In this document: positions 41,043 to 48,735 of the stretch, one piece after another
How positions within the stretch are numbered: position 1 is the stretch's first letter
How the letters are laid out: the number at the start of each line of letters is the position of its first letter
NCBI RefSeq assembly: GCF_003344625.1
Contig: NZ_QPKJ02000003.1
Location: 806,001 to 870,000, forward strand
Length of the DNA stretch: 64,000 bases
Direction of reading: 5' to 3'
DNA from: Solirubrobacter deserti
GTDB taxonomy: Bacteria > Actinomycetota > Thermoleophilia > Solirubrobacterales > Solirubrobacteraceae
The notes under the pieces: generated by a model
Told to the model about the DNA's origin: nothing
Databases searched by the model: none
The model's input: the letters and a program-made list of their open reading frames with translations, nothing else
Program-made: the position numbers and the translations under genes

Positions 41043-43195
41043 GGCGTCGATGTCGACAGCGTGAATGTCAGCGTCCGGCTGTAGCTGCCGGTGCACAGGG
41101 CGTCGCCGGCGCCGATCGCCTGCTTGAACGCGATCGTCGTAGCGGCGTTGGACACCGGGCCGGTCCAGGCGGCCGGTGTCAGCTCCACCTGCAGCGGCTG
41201 CGGCAGCTGGAAGGGCCCGTTGGCCAGATGGCCCGGGTCCGAGACCGTCAGCTCGGCGCTCCCCGCCGTGCTGATGACGTTCGCGGTCGTCTGCGCCGTG
41301 TAGACGTTCGGCACGCCGGGCACGAACGGCTCGAAGCGGGCCGAATCGCCCAGCGTGAGCGCGAGCGTCGGCGCGACGGTGCCGCCGACGGTGCTGTCGA
41401 CGGGCGTCTCGAGGTCGTAGACGTTGAACGTCGTCGTGTGGACCTTCGTGTTGCCACGGAGGTCGGTCGCGCGCAGCTCGAGCGTGTGGCCGTTCGGCTC
41501 GAGCACCTGGAACGGAGCCGTGTAGGGCGTCCAGGCGCCGCCGTCCAGGCGGTACTCGATCGAGTTCGCCTCGACGCCCACGCCCCACCCGTCGTCCGCG
41601 GTCAGCGTGACGGTCGGGTTGTGGTGCCAGCCGTTGACGGCGGCGGGAGTGAACGAGGCGGTGACGTTCGGCGCGTCGACCTCGATCTCCCGCAGCGCCG
41701 CCCGGATGTCCGGCAGCGGCCCGACCAGGCGCGTGCCGGTCTGGGGCGTGCCGGTGCGGCGCAGCAGGTCGCGCAGCTGGGCGCTCGTGTAGGGCGCCTG
41801 GGCTGTGGCCTTCAGGTACGACTGCACGGCCACGATCGCGTTGACGACGATCGGGCCGGCGCCGGACGTGCCGCTGAACGACCGCGTGTAGCGGCGGGTG
41901 AGCATCTCCGGCGCGGTGCCGCCGAACAGGTTCCCGCCGCTGCCCGTGGTGGTGATGTTCTGGCCCCAGCCCTGCAGGTCCACCCGCGTGCCGTGCGAGG
42001 AGAAGTTGAGCGCGGCGCGCGTGGTGGAGCTGCCGGCGCCGCCGATGATCGCGCCGGAGTCCCGCACGCTGCGGTCGAAGCGGCCGAGCATGTTCGCCCC
42101 GTCGAGGTCCTGGCCGCCGTTGCCGCCGGTCTCCATCACGACGATCCCGAGGTTCGACAGCGCCTTGATCGCGTCGAAGTTCGCCTGGTTCCACTCCACC
42201 GGCACGTACGCCGTGCCGCCGGCGGGCCCGACCGTCTGCTGCTCGATCAGCACCACGTCGCCCGCCTTCAGGAACTGCGCGACGTAGGTGAGCGCGCCGG
42301 AGACGCTGTACTGCAGGCGCCCGTTGTTGTTGCGCTGGGGCGAGATGCCGCGCATCGTCGCGTCCGGCACGCCGCCGGTGACGCCGAACCCGTTGTCCTT
42401 GGCCACCATCTCCCCGAACACGGCCGTGCCGTGCTCGTCGGCGAAGTTGCGGTACTGGACGTAGGTCGTCTTGCCCAGGTCGGTCGCGATCGGGTCCAGC
42501 TGCAGGTCCTCGTGCTCGGCCGTCCAGTAGTACTCGAGGTCGGCGATCGTCACGCCCGCCCCGCGCGTGCGCGGGTCCTGCAGCGAGAAGTCGGCGTCGA
42601 CGCCGGCCGGCGCGGGCCGGTTGTAGCCCTGCAACGCGGTGAAGTCGGGCGTCGGGTTCGTCTGCTGCGGCGGCGGCGCCGCGTCGGGCGCGACGTAGGC
42701 CTCCGTGACCTGGCCCGAGGCCAGCAGGTCCGTGATCGTCGCGTCGGGGTCGGTGCCGGCCGGCAGCCTGAGCTGGTGCCAGGCACCCAGGTCGGGGATC
42801 GGCTTGCCGGTCTGCGCGCGTGCTCGCGCGTCCAGCTCGTCGAGGTCGACGCCGACCACGAGCGGGTCGAGATCGCCGCGCAGGCGACTGCGGTCGGCGA
42901 GCTTGACTTCGAGCACGACGTTCGGCTCCACCGGCTCGACCGACCCGTCGGAGGCGACGAGCCGCGTCGTGTCCTCGTGCAGCGCACCCGCGCGCATCAG
43001 CTTCTGCTTGTCGTAGTGGGCGATCACCTCGCCCTCGTCGAGCCCGGCCCGCTCGGGCGGGACCCCGGCGATCGTGGCGCCGGGATCGGTCACCGTGACG
43101 GGCACCAGCCCGGGCGACGCGAGGTTGACCGGGCCGGCGTACGCGGCGGGCGCGGACACGGCCGGCAGGAGGGCGGCGGCGAGAAAGCGCTTCAT
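41039..43195 (-). CDS. Secreted subtilisin-like (S8) serine protease
   Basis: 718 residues with a signal peptide (FLAAALLPAVSAPAAYA). After an N-terminal pro-region of about 180 residues comes the S8 catalytic domain: Asp in GVTIADLEYYW, His in DEHGTAVFGEMVA, oxyanion Asn in METGGNGGQDLDG, Ser in RSFSGTSGAGPIVV. The C-terminal third has two beta domains (SIEYRLDGGAWTPYTAPFQV with a chitobiase/Ig-like look, and a lectin-like end). Probably an exported protease acting at the cell surface or in the medium. AAGGG-type ribosome site upstream of ATG 43195. Confidence 0.92.
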   Translation of the reverse strand: MKRFLAAALLPAVSAPAAYAGPVNLASPGLVPVTVTDPGATIAGVPPERAGLDEGEVIAHYDKQKLMRAGALHEDTTRLVASDGSVEPVEPNVVLEVKLADRSRLRGDLDPLVVGVDLDELDARARAQTGKPIPDLGAWHQLRLPAGTDPDATITDLLASGQVTEAYVAPDAAPPPQQTNPTPDFTALQGYNRPAPAGVDADFSLQDPRTRGAGVTIADLEYYWTAEHEDLQLDPIATDLGKTTYVQYRNFADEHGTAVFGEMVAKDNGFGVTGGVPDATMRGISPQRNNNGRLQYSVSGALTYVAQFLKAGDVVLIEQQTVGPAGGTAYVPVEWNQANFDAIKALSNLGIVVMETGGNGGQDLDGANMLGRFDRSVRDSGAIIGGAGSSTTRAALNFSSHGTRVDLQGWGQNITTTGSGGNLFGGTAPEMLTRRYTRSFSGTSGAGPIVVNAIVAVQSYLKATAQAPYTSAQLRDLLRRTGTPQTGTRLVGPLPDIRAALREIEVDAPNVTASFTPAAVNGWHHNPTVTLTADDGWGVGVEANSIEYRLDGGAWTPYTAPFQVLEPNGHTLELRATDLRGNTKVHTTTFNVYDLETPVDSTVGGTVAPTLALTLGDSARFEPFVPGVPNVYTAQTTANVISTAGSAELTVSDPGHLANGPFQLPQPLQVELTPAAWTGPVSNAATTIAFKQAIGAGDALCTGSYSRTLTFTLSTSTP

Positions 43196-43236
43196 TGCGC
43201 GCCACCCTTTCACCGGTGGCCGCGCGGGGCGAGCGC

Positions 43237-43665
43237 CTACGTGCGGAAAGCGCGCTCGCGCGGTTCGACGTTTGTCGCTATCAACACGAGCGCGAGGATC
43301 GGAAACGCGACGACGGCGAGCAGGCCCGTCGTCTGGGCGATCGCGTCGCCGGTCGAGAAGCCGTCCAGATGCGTGATGTGGAAGTACGCGTGGAGCGCCG
43401 CCGAGGCGGTCCATGCGACGCACAGCGGGACGATCAGCGCCCGGGCGAGCGTGACCGCCGCCCACGCGAACAGGATCGCGAACGCGAGATAGAAGCCGCC
43501 GACGTCACGGATCAGGTGCTCGTTGTACGGCGGCAGCAACTCGACCCAGCCGCGGCCGAGCGGGAACGAGGCGTAGAACGAGCTCGGGCCGAGCGTCCCC
43601 TCCAGGCCGGGCAGGAGCGCGGACACGGCGACGGCCGCGAGCGAGATGCGCAGGGCGAGGGTCAT
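43237..43665 (-). CDS. Four-helix membrane protein (DUF4345-like)
   Basis: 142 residues from ATG 43665. Four hydrophobic helices with a conserved extracytoplasmic stretch (SFPLGRGWVELLPPYNEHLI, RDVGGFYLAFA) and HAYFHITHLDGF. Function unknown. Its ATG overlaps the TGA of the ECF41 sigma gene by 4 bases, so it is the last gene of the sigma operon and a likely member of the sigma response. Confidence 0.8.
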   Translation of the reverse strand: MTLALRISLAAVAVSALLPGLEGTLGPSSFYASFPLGRGWVELLPPYNEHLIRDVGGFYLAFAILFAWAAVTLARALIVPLCVAWTASAALHAYFHITHLDGFSTGDAIAQTTGLLAVVAFPILALVLIATNVEPRERAFRT

Positions 43666-44498
43666 CGCAGCTTCTCCGGGTTGCGCTGGAAGTCGATCCG
43701 GGTGATGCGTCCGGCGTCGACCGTGAAGCTCACGACGGAGTGGATGCCGTCGCGGCCGTGGCCGGCGAGGCCGGGCAGGCCGTTGATGTCGACCAGCTCC
43801 ATCTCGGCGCCCCGGCCGAGCGCAGTGATGGCCTTCGCGACGCGCTCGGCGCCCTCGATCGGCTTGCGCGCCGCGTTCACGATCCCGCCGCCGTCGCTGG
43901 TGAGCACGACATCCGGGTGCAGCACACCGAGCAGGGCGTCCATGTCGCCCTCCTGCGCGGCGCTCGTGAAGGCGTGGATGATCTCGCGCTGCTGCGCGGG
44001 CGTGGCCGGGAAGCGCGGGCGGCGCGCCTCGACCGCCTTGCGCGCCCGCGACGCCTGCTGGCGGGCAGCCCCGGACGAGACGCCGAGCGCGCTCGCGACC
44101 TCGTTGAACGAGTAGCCGAACACGTCGTGGAGCACGAACGCCGCGCGCTCGGGCGCCGACAGCGACTCGAGCACCACGAGCAGCGCGAGGCTCACGTCTT
44201 CGCCGCGCACGGCGACCTCCTCCGGGCCGGGATCGGCGGACACGATCGGCTCGGGCAGCCACGGCCCGACGTAGGCCTCGCGTCGCACGCGCGCGGACTT
44301 GAGGGCGTCGAGGGCGAGACGCGAGACCGTGGTGATCAGCCACGCCTCGAGGTCGCGGACCTGGTCCGCGTCGACGCGCTGCAGCCGCAGCCATGCGTCC
44401 TGCAGCACGTCCTCGGCCTCGGCGAGGCTGCCGAGCTGGCCGTACGCGATCCGCAGCAGCCGCGGGCGCAGCGCCTCGAACCGGTCGGCCGACGTCAC
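43662..44498 (-). CDS. ECF41-type (SigJ-like) sigma factor with C-terminal SnoaL-like domain
   Basis: 278 residues. Region 2 (RLRPRLLRIAYGQLGS-like LRPRLLRIAYGQLGSLAEAE), region 4 (LSAPERAAFVLHDVFGYSFN, GVSSGAARQQASRARKAVEA), then an NTF2/SnoaL-like extension. ECF41 hallmarks are present: WLPEP in the linker, DGGG in the extension and a terminal NPEKL. In this group the extension replaces an anti-sigma factor and tunes activity. Upstream gene overlaps by 4 bases and downstream gene by 4 bases. Confidence 0.95.
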   Translation of the reverse strand: MTSADRFEALRPRLLRIAYGQLGSLAEAEDVLQDAWLRLQRVDADQVRDLEAWLITTVSRLALDALKSARVRREAYVGPWLPEPIVSADPGPEEVAVRGEDVSLALLVVLESLSAPERAAFVLHDVFGYSFNEVASALGVSSGAARQQASRARKAVEARRPRFPATPAQQREIIHAFTSAAQEGDMDALLGVLHPDVVLTSDGGGIVNAARKPIEGAERVAKAITALGRGAEMELVDINGLPGLAGHGRDGIHSVVSFTVDAGRITRIDFQRNPEKLR

Positions 44499-45208
44499 GC
44501 GGCCGCCAGGTAGTCGTCGAACGTCACCGTGCCGTGCGGCGCGGTCGCGCTCGTCAGGCCGCCGGCGCGCAGCGCGCGGGAGGCGGGGAGCGGAAGCGGG
44601 ACGGCGTGCGAGCCGGTCGCGGTCCGCCAGCGCTTGGCCAGCTCACGCACGCTCACGACCTCCGGGCCGGTGAACTCGGCGATGGTGAACGTCGGCGCGG
44701 CCTCGGCCGCCACGGCGAGCGTCCGGCCGACCTCGCGCGGGTCGACGGGCTGCATCGGCGCGCCCAGGGACGGGACGACGCCGAGCTTTGCGCTCTTGGC
44801 GAAGATCGCCGCCACGAACGGGTGGAACTGCGTCGCGCGCAGGATCGTCCACGGCACGCCGCCGTCGCGGATCGCGGCCTCCTGCTCGAGTTTGAGCTTG
44901 TAGTACGGACCACCGACGCGGTCGATGCCGACGATCGACACGCCGATGTGGTGCTGGACGCCCGCCGCCCGCTCGGCGCGCAGCAGCCGCTGGGTGCCGT
45001 CGACGAGCACCTTGCGGGTGCCGCCCGCGGCGTCGATGACCACGTCCGCGCCGGCGAGGGCGCGTTCGAGCCCTTCGCCCGTGACGAGGTCGACGGGGTA
45101 CTCCGGCGCGTGCCGGGAGAGCACGCGGACGGCGTGCCCGCGCTCGGTCAGCGCGCGCGCCGCTGCGGCGCCGACGGTTCCGGTTCCACCCACGATCGCG
45201 ATGTTCAT
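44495..45208 (-). CDS. NAD(P)-binding NmrA/epimerase-type protein of the ECF41 operon
   Basis: 237 residues. Rossmann start NIAIVGGTGTVGAAAARALT, VVIDAAGGT, HIGVSIVGIDRVGGPYYKLK with the Tyr-x-x-x-Lys pair, and PWTILRATQFHPF. It belongs to the atypical short-chain dehydrogenase class often encoded beside ECF41 sigma genes (the epimerase member of the COE group). The operon promoter at 45217-45243 fits the ECF41 consensus, so it is likely the main target of its own sigma factor. Confidence 0.9.
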   Translation of the reverse strand: MNIAIVGGTGTVGAAAARALTERGHAVRVLSRHAPEYPVDLVTGEGLERALAGADVVIDAAGGTRKVLVDGTQRLLRAERAAGVQHHIGVSIVGIDRVGGPYYKLKLEQEAAIRDGGVPWTILRATQFHPFVAAIFAKSAKLGVVPSLGAPMQPVDPREVGRTLAVAAEAAPTFTIAEFTGPEVVSVRELAKRWRTATGSHAVPLPLPASRALRAGGLTSATAPHGTVTFDDYLAAA

Positions 45209-45216
45209 ATGCAGTG

Positions 45217-45243
45217 GACGAGCCAGCCGCGCGAAGTGTGACG
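45217..45243 (-). promoter_or_regulatory. ECF41-type promoter of the epimerase-sigma operon
   Basis: On the minus strand CGTCACA (45243-45237), 16 bases, CGTC (45220-45217), 8 bases before ATG 45208. The known ECF41 promoter is TGTCACA-N16-CGTC, so only one base differs and the spacing is exact. Implies autoregulation. Confidence 0.8.
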
Positions 45244-45244
45244 A

Positions 45245-45751
45245 CTAGGCGACGGCGGGCAGCGGGATCACCTGGTCGAGCCGCTGCTCCTGCGCCTCGT
45301 CGGCGTGGTCGAAGATCCGGTCGCGGATCTTGGAGTCGGCGTCGAAGAGCTCCTGGTTGGCGTCGCGCAGCTCGCTCTGCACGCGAATGCGCGCCCGACG
45401 GTCGTCCGGGTTCGTGCGCAGGTGCGCCAGGAACGCGTCGAAGGCCGTGATCGTGCGGCGCGTGATGCGCATGTAGTCCGTGAGCGTCTCGCGCACCGCC
45501 GGCGACTGCAGCGCGCGCACCTGCGCCTCGGCGGCGCCGAGCTTCGGCTTCACGCGCGTGAGCGCCGTGCCGGCCGCGTCGAGCTGGTCGTCGGCGAGCG
45601 CCTCGCTGGTGGCGAGCATGTCGGCCGCGACCGGTTTGTACGCCGCCGACCAGCGCGTGAGCGTGTCCACGTCGCGGTCCGGCATCGGCTCGCCCTCACC
45701 GCACGCGACCAGCGCGAGGGCGACCGTGACCAGCATGAGAATCCTCCTCAT
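45245..45751 (-). CDS. Putative helical lipoprotein
   Basis: 168 residues from ATG 45751 (or ATG 45760, adding MPA). Lipobox LVAC after a short hydrophobic run (MLVTVALALVAC) predicts an anchored lipoprotein. The mature part is almost all helix and charged (ADMLATSEALADDQLDAAGT, LTDYMRITRRTITAFDAFLA, SELRDANQELFDADSKIRDR). Function unknown; no partner is evident. Confidence 0.75.
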   Translation of the reverse strand: MRRILMLVTVALALVACGEGEPMPDRDVDTLTRWSAAYKPVAADMLATSEALADDQLDAAGTALTRVKPKLGAAEAQVRALQSPAVRETLTDYMRITRRTITAFDAFLAHLRTNPDDRRARIRVQSELRDANQELFDADSKIRDRIFDHADEAQEQRLDQVIPLPAVA

Positions 45752-45784
45752 CGCGGGCATTGTCCCTGGATAGCCTGCGGGAAC

Positions 45785-46549
45785 ATGACTTCCTTCCGCG
45801 TGGGTGTCCAGGTGCAGCCGCAGCACGCGAGCTTCGACGCCATGCGCCGGGCCTGGCAAGAGGCGGACGCGCTGGGCGCCGACACGATCTTCACCTGGGA
45901 CCACTTCTTTCCGCTCACGGGCGAGCCGGACGGGCTGCACTTTGAGGGGATCACGTCGCTGGCGGCGATGGCGCAGGTGACCGAGCGCGCGCAGGTCGGC
46001 GCGCTGGTGATCTGCAACTCCTACCGCAACCCGGAGCTCCTGGCCGACGCGCACCGGACGATCGACCACATCTCCGGCGGGCGCGCGATCCTCGGCATCG
46101 GCGCGGGCTGGTTCAAACGCGACTATGACGAGTACGGCTACGAGTTCGGCGAGGCGCCCGACCGCCTGCGCGAGCTGCGCAAGGCGATGCCGCGGATCAA
46201 GGACCGGCTCGGCAAGCTCAACCCGCCGCCGCTCGGCAAGCTCCCGATCCTGATCGGCGGCAGCGGCCCGAAGGTGACGCTCAAGCTCGTCGCCCAGTAC
46301 GGCGACATGTGGCACTCGTTCGGCGACGCCGAGGCCTACCGGCGCAAGAACGAGATCCTGCTCGAGCACTGCGCCAACGAAGGCCGCGACCCGGCTGACA
46401 TTGAGCGCACCTGGGGCGTGGGCGACGTCGCCGACGCCGAGGCGCTGGCGGAGGTCGGCGTGACGCACTTCATCGTCGGCATCGGCGGGGAAGGCGACGG
46501 CTACGACCTGAGCCCACTGCGCGAGCTGGTCAAGTGGCGGGACGCCTGA
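45785..46549 (+). CDS. LLM-class F420-dependent oxidoreductase
   Basis: 254 residues. Luciferase-like TIM barrel typical of F420 enzymes: FRVGVQVQPQHASFD, DTIFTWDHFFPLTG, ERAQVGALVICNSYRNPELL, GRAILGIGAGWFKRDYDEYG, and PILIGGSGPKVTLKLVAQYG. Coenzyme F420 use is a family property; substrate unknown. TAGCCT (45771-45776) lies 8 bases before the ATG, with no Shine-Dalgarno. The 3' end overlaps the next gene by 16 bases. Confidence 0.92.
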   Translation: MTSFRVGVQVQPQHASFDAMRRAWQEADALGADTIFTWDHFFPLTGEPDGLHFEGITSLAAMAQVTERAQVGALVICNSYRNPELLADAHRTIDHISGGRAILGIGAGWFKRDYDEYGYEFGEAPDRLRELRKAMPRIKDRLGKLNPPPLGKLPILIGGSGPKVTLKLVAQYGDMWHSFGDAEAYRRKNEILLEHCANEGRDPADIERTWGVGDVADAEALAEVGVTHFIVGIGGEGDGYDLSPLRELVKWRDA

Positions 46550-47277
46550 CGCCCGCGGGCGACTTCGACTACGAGCGCGCCGGCGCGGGCTACGCGCGCC
46601 GGCGCCGCACGGACCCGCGGATCGCGGCGCACGTGCACGCGGCGCTCGGCGACGCGCGGACGGTGCTGAACGTGGGCGCGGGCGCCGGCTCGTACGAGCC
46701 GGAGGACCGCTACGTCGTGGCGGTCGAGCCGTCGGCGGCGATGCGCGCGCAGCGCCCGTCCGAGCGGCCCGCGGTGAACGCCGTCGCCGAGGCGCTGCCG
46801 TTCGACGACGACAGCTTCGACGCCGCGATGGCGATGATCACCGTCCACCAGTGGGCGGACGTGCGGCGCGGCGTGAGCGAGCTGCGGCGCGTCGCGCGCG
46901 GGCCGGTGGTGATCCTCACCTTCGATCCCGACGCGCTGCTCGACTTCTGGCTCGCCGAGTACGTGCCCGCGCTGCTGGAGGCCGAGCGGCCGCGCTTTCC
47001 CCCGCTCGGCGCGCTGGGGGACCGTGTGCAGGCCGTGCCGATCCCGCTGGACTGCCAGGACGGCTTCATCGAGGCGTTCTACGGGCGGCCGGAGGCGTTC
47101 CTGGACCCGGAGGTGCGGGCGGCGCAGTCGGCGTGGGAGAAGACCGGGGTGGACGTCGGGCCCGGCCTGACCGCCCTGGCCGAGGAGCTCGCGAGCGGCG
47201 CGTGGGACGCCCGCCACGGCGACCTGCGCAGGCAACCCGAGTACGTCGGGTCGCTGCGCCTGGTCACCAGCAGTTGA
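46534..47277 (+). CDS. SAM-dependent methyltransferase (type 11-like)
   Basis: 247 residues from GTG 46534. Motif I VLNVGAGAGSYEP, acidic post-motif VVAVEPSAAM, motif with AEALPFDDDSFDAAMAMITV, HQWADVRRGVSELRRV. C-terminal half is variable, so the acceptor is unknown. It starts 16 bases before the LLM gene ends, implying coupled translation. Confidence 0.88.
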   Translation: MAGRLTPAGDFDYERAGAGYARRRRTDPRIAAHVHAALGDARTVLNVGAGAGSYEPEDRYVVAVEPSAAMRAQRPSERPAVNAVAEALPFDDDSFDAAMAMITVHQWADVRRGVSELRRVARGPVVILTFDPDALLDFWLAEYVPALLEAERPRFPPLGALGDRVQAVPIPLDCQDGFIEAFYGRPEAFLDPEVRAAQSAWEKTGVDVGPGLTALAEELASGAWDARHGDLRRQPEYVGSLRLVTSS

Positions 47278-47374
47278 TGGCGGGCGACGCGGCCGGGCGC
47301 GGCACCTCGCGCACGACCGGGACGGCGAACGCGTGGGAGGCGGGGCGGCGGGGAGCGTGCGTGATGAGGGTCAT
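47264..47374 (-). CDS. Possible 36-residue protein, small ORF B
   Basis: ATG 47374 to TGA 47264. Starts MTLITHAPRRPASHAFAVPV and ends INCW. It begins 5 bases after the stop of small ORF A and its end overlaps the methyltransferase gene by 14 bases. Moderate support only: a tandem arrangement and natural start, but no homologue recognised. Confidence 0.3.
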   Translation of the reverse strand: MTLITHAPRRPASHAFAVPVVREVPRPAASPAINCW

Positions 47375-47379
47375 GGGGT

Positions 47380-47457
47380 TCACCGGAAGAGGCGACGACG
47401 CTTGATGTCGTCCTGGTGTGCGGCGGCGAGGCTCAGATGGATCAGCGAGGGGTTCAT
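47380..47457 (-). CDS. Possible 25-residue protein, small ORF A
   Basis: ATG 47457 (or ATG 47472, adding MIPSV) to TGA 47380. The pattern NPSLIHLSLAAAHQDDIKRR, a short helix with A..H..D..R spacing, resembles very small actinobacterial proteins that I have seen annotated as hypothetical. No Shine-Dalgarno is clear. The rest of the gap 47278-47613 holds nothing else that I can name. Confidence 0.4.
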   Translation of the reverse strand: MNPSLIHLSLAAAHQDDIKRRRLFR

Positions 47458-47613
47458 GACGCTAGGAATCATCGCTTTATGAGGCCTTGATTCCGAGGCG
47501 GCAGGCAGGCGTCCGGAAGTGTGGTTCTCGCCGACCACAGGGGGGACAGCCGCACCCCCTTGCACGATGGCTTGCAGGAAGGAGGAGTTGCGCGGGCTAG
47601 GGTCGTCGGCCGC

Positions 47614-48735
47614 ATGAGTCGTATTCGTCGCGTCCTGCCGCTTGCGGTGCTCGCTGCCGTGGTTGCTGGGACGGTGCCCGCGCACGGGCAGGAATCGCTG
47701 CGGGACCGCGCTTCGCGGCTGCGCGCCGCGGTCGCGGCCGAGGAGGCGCGGATCGCCGACACGCGCGAAGGGCTCGCGGACGCCAACGCGCGCCTCACGC
47801 GGCTCAACGACAAGCTCAGCCGCCGCCGCGAGCAGCTCGACCGCACGCAGGACGAGCTCGTGCGCACGCGCGTGCGCCTCACGCGCCTGGAGCGCAAGCA
47901 GGACGAAGCGCAGACGCTGCTGGCCGAGAACCTGCGCCAGAGCTACATGGACGGCAAGCCTTCGTTCGTGACGGTCGTCCTTAACGCCGACGGGTTCTCG
48001 GACCTGGTGGCGCGCTTCGAGTACCTGCGCCGGATCGCGCGGCGCAACGCGTCCGTGTACGGCGACCTGCGGGACGCGCGCGAGAAGGTGCAGGGCATGA
48101 CCTCCGAGCTCAAGCAGCTGCGCGGAACCTACGCGGAGCTGGCGAAGAGCGCGGAGCACGACCGCGACCGGGCCGACGCGCTGCGCACCGCGCTGCTCAA
48201 CCGCGAGGCGCGCCAGCTGCAGCGGCGCAACGGCACGGCGGCGCAGCTCGCCTCCGTGCAGGGCCGGATCGCCGCGATCGAGCGGCGTCAGCGGGCGGCC
48301 GCGCGCCGCGCCCAGGCCGCGCGCACCGCGACCCAGCAGGCGCCGCGCGCGTCGGGGGGCGGCTCGAACCCCACCCCGGGCGGCGACGTCGTCGGCCGGA
48401 TCGTCGCGGCCGCGAACGAGATCGCGACGACGCCGTACGTGTACGGCGGCGGCCACGGCGGCAACTCGTCCGGCTACGACTGCTCGGGCTCGATCTCCTA
48501 CGCGCTCGCCGCGGCGGGCCTGCTCGACGGCGCGCTCGACTCGACCGGCTTCATGAGCTGGGGCGAACCCGGGCCGGGCAAGCGCGTGACGATCTACGCC
48601 AACGCCGGCCACGCCTACATGGTCGTCGACGGGCGCCGCTACGACACCAGCGCGCTCTCGGGCGGCGGCACGCGCTGGACGTCGGAGATGCGCAGCTCCG
48701 CGGGCTTCGTCGCCCGTCATCCTCCTGGGTTGTGA
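47614..48735 (+). CDS. Secreted coiled-coil NlpC/P60-type peptidoglycan hydrolase
   Basis: 373 residues. Signal peptide (LPLAVLAAVVAGTVPAHG), a long coiled coil (about 28-240, RLTRLNDKLSRRREQLDRTQ) like the N-terminus of RipA/CwlO proteins, a Gly/Pro linker, and a C-terminal NlpC/P60-like domain with the catalytic segment GYDCSGSISYALAAAG and His in NAGHAYMVVDGRRYD. It should cut cell-wall stem peptides during growth or division. TAGGGT (47598-47603) lies 10 bases upstream. TGA overlaps the next GTG by 4 bases. Confidence 0.88.
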   Translation: MSRIRRVLPLAVLAAVVAGTVPAHGQESLRDRASRLRAAVAAEEARIADTREGLADANARLTRLNDKLSRRREQLDRTQDELVRTRVRLTRLERKQDEAQTLLAENLRQSYMDGKPSFVTVVLNADGFSDLVARFEYLRRIARRNASVYGDLRDAREKVQGMTSELKQLRGTYAELAKSAEHDRDRADALRTALLNREARQLQRRNGTAAQLASVQGRIAAIERRQRAAARRAQAARTATQQAPRASGGGSNPTPGGDVVGRIVAAANEIATTPYVYGGGHGGNSSGYDCSGSISYALAAAGLLDGALDSTGFMSWGEPGPGKRVTIYANAGHAYMVVDGRRYDTSALSGGGTRWTSEMRSSAGFVARHPPGL

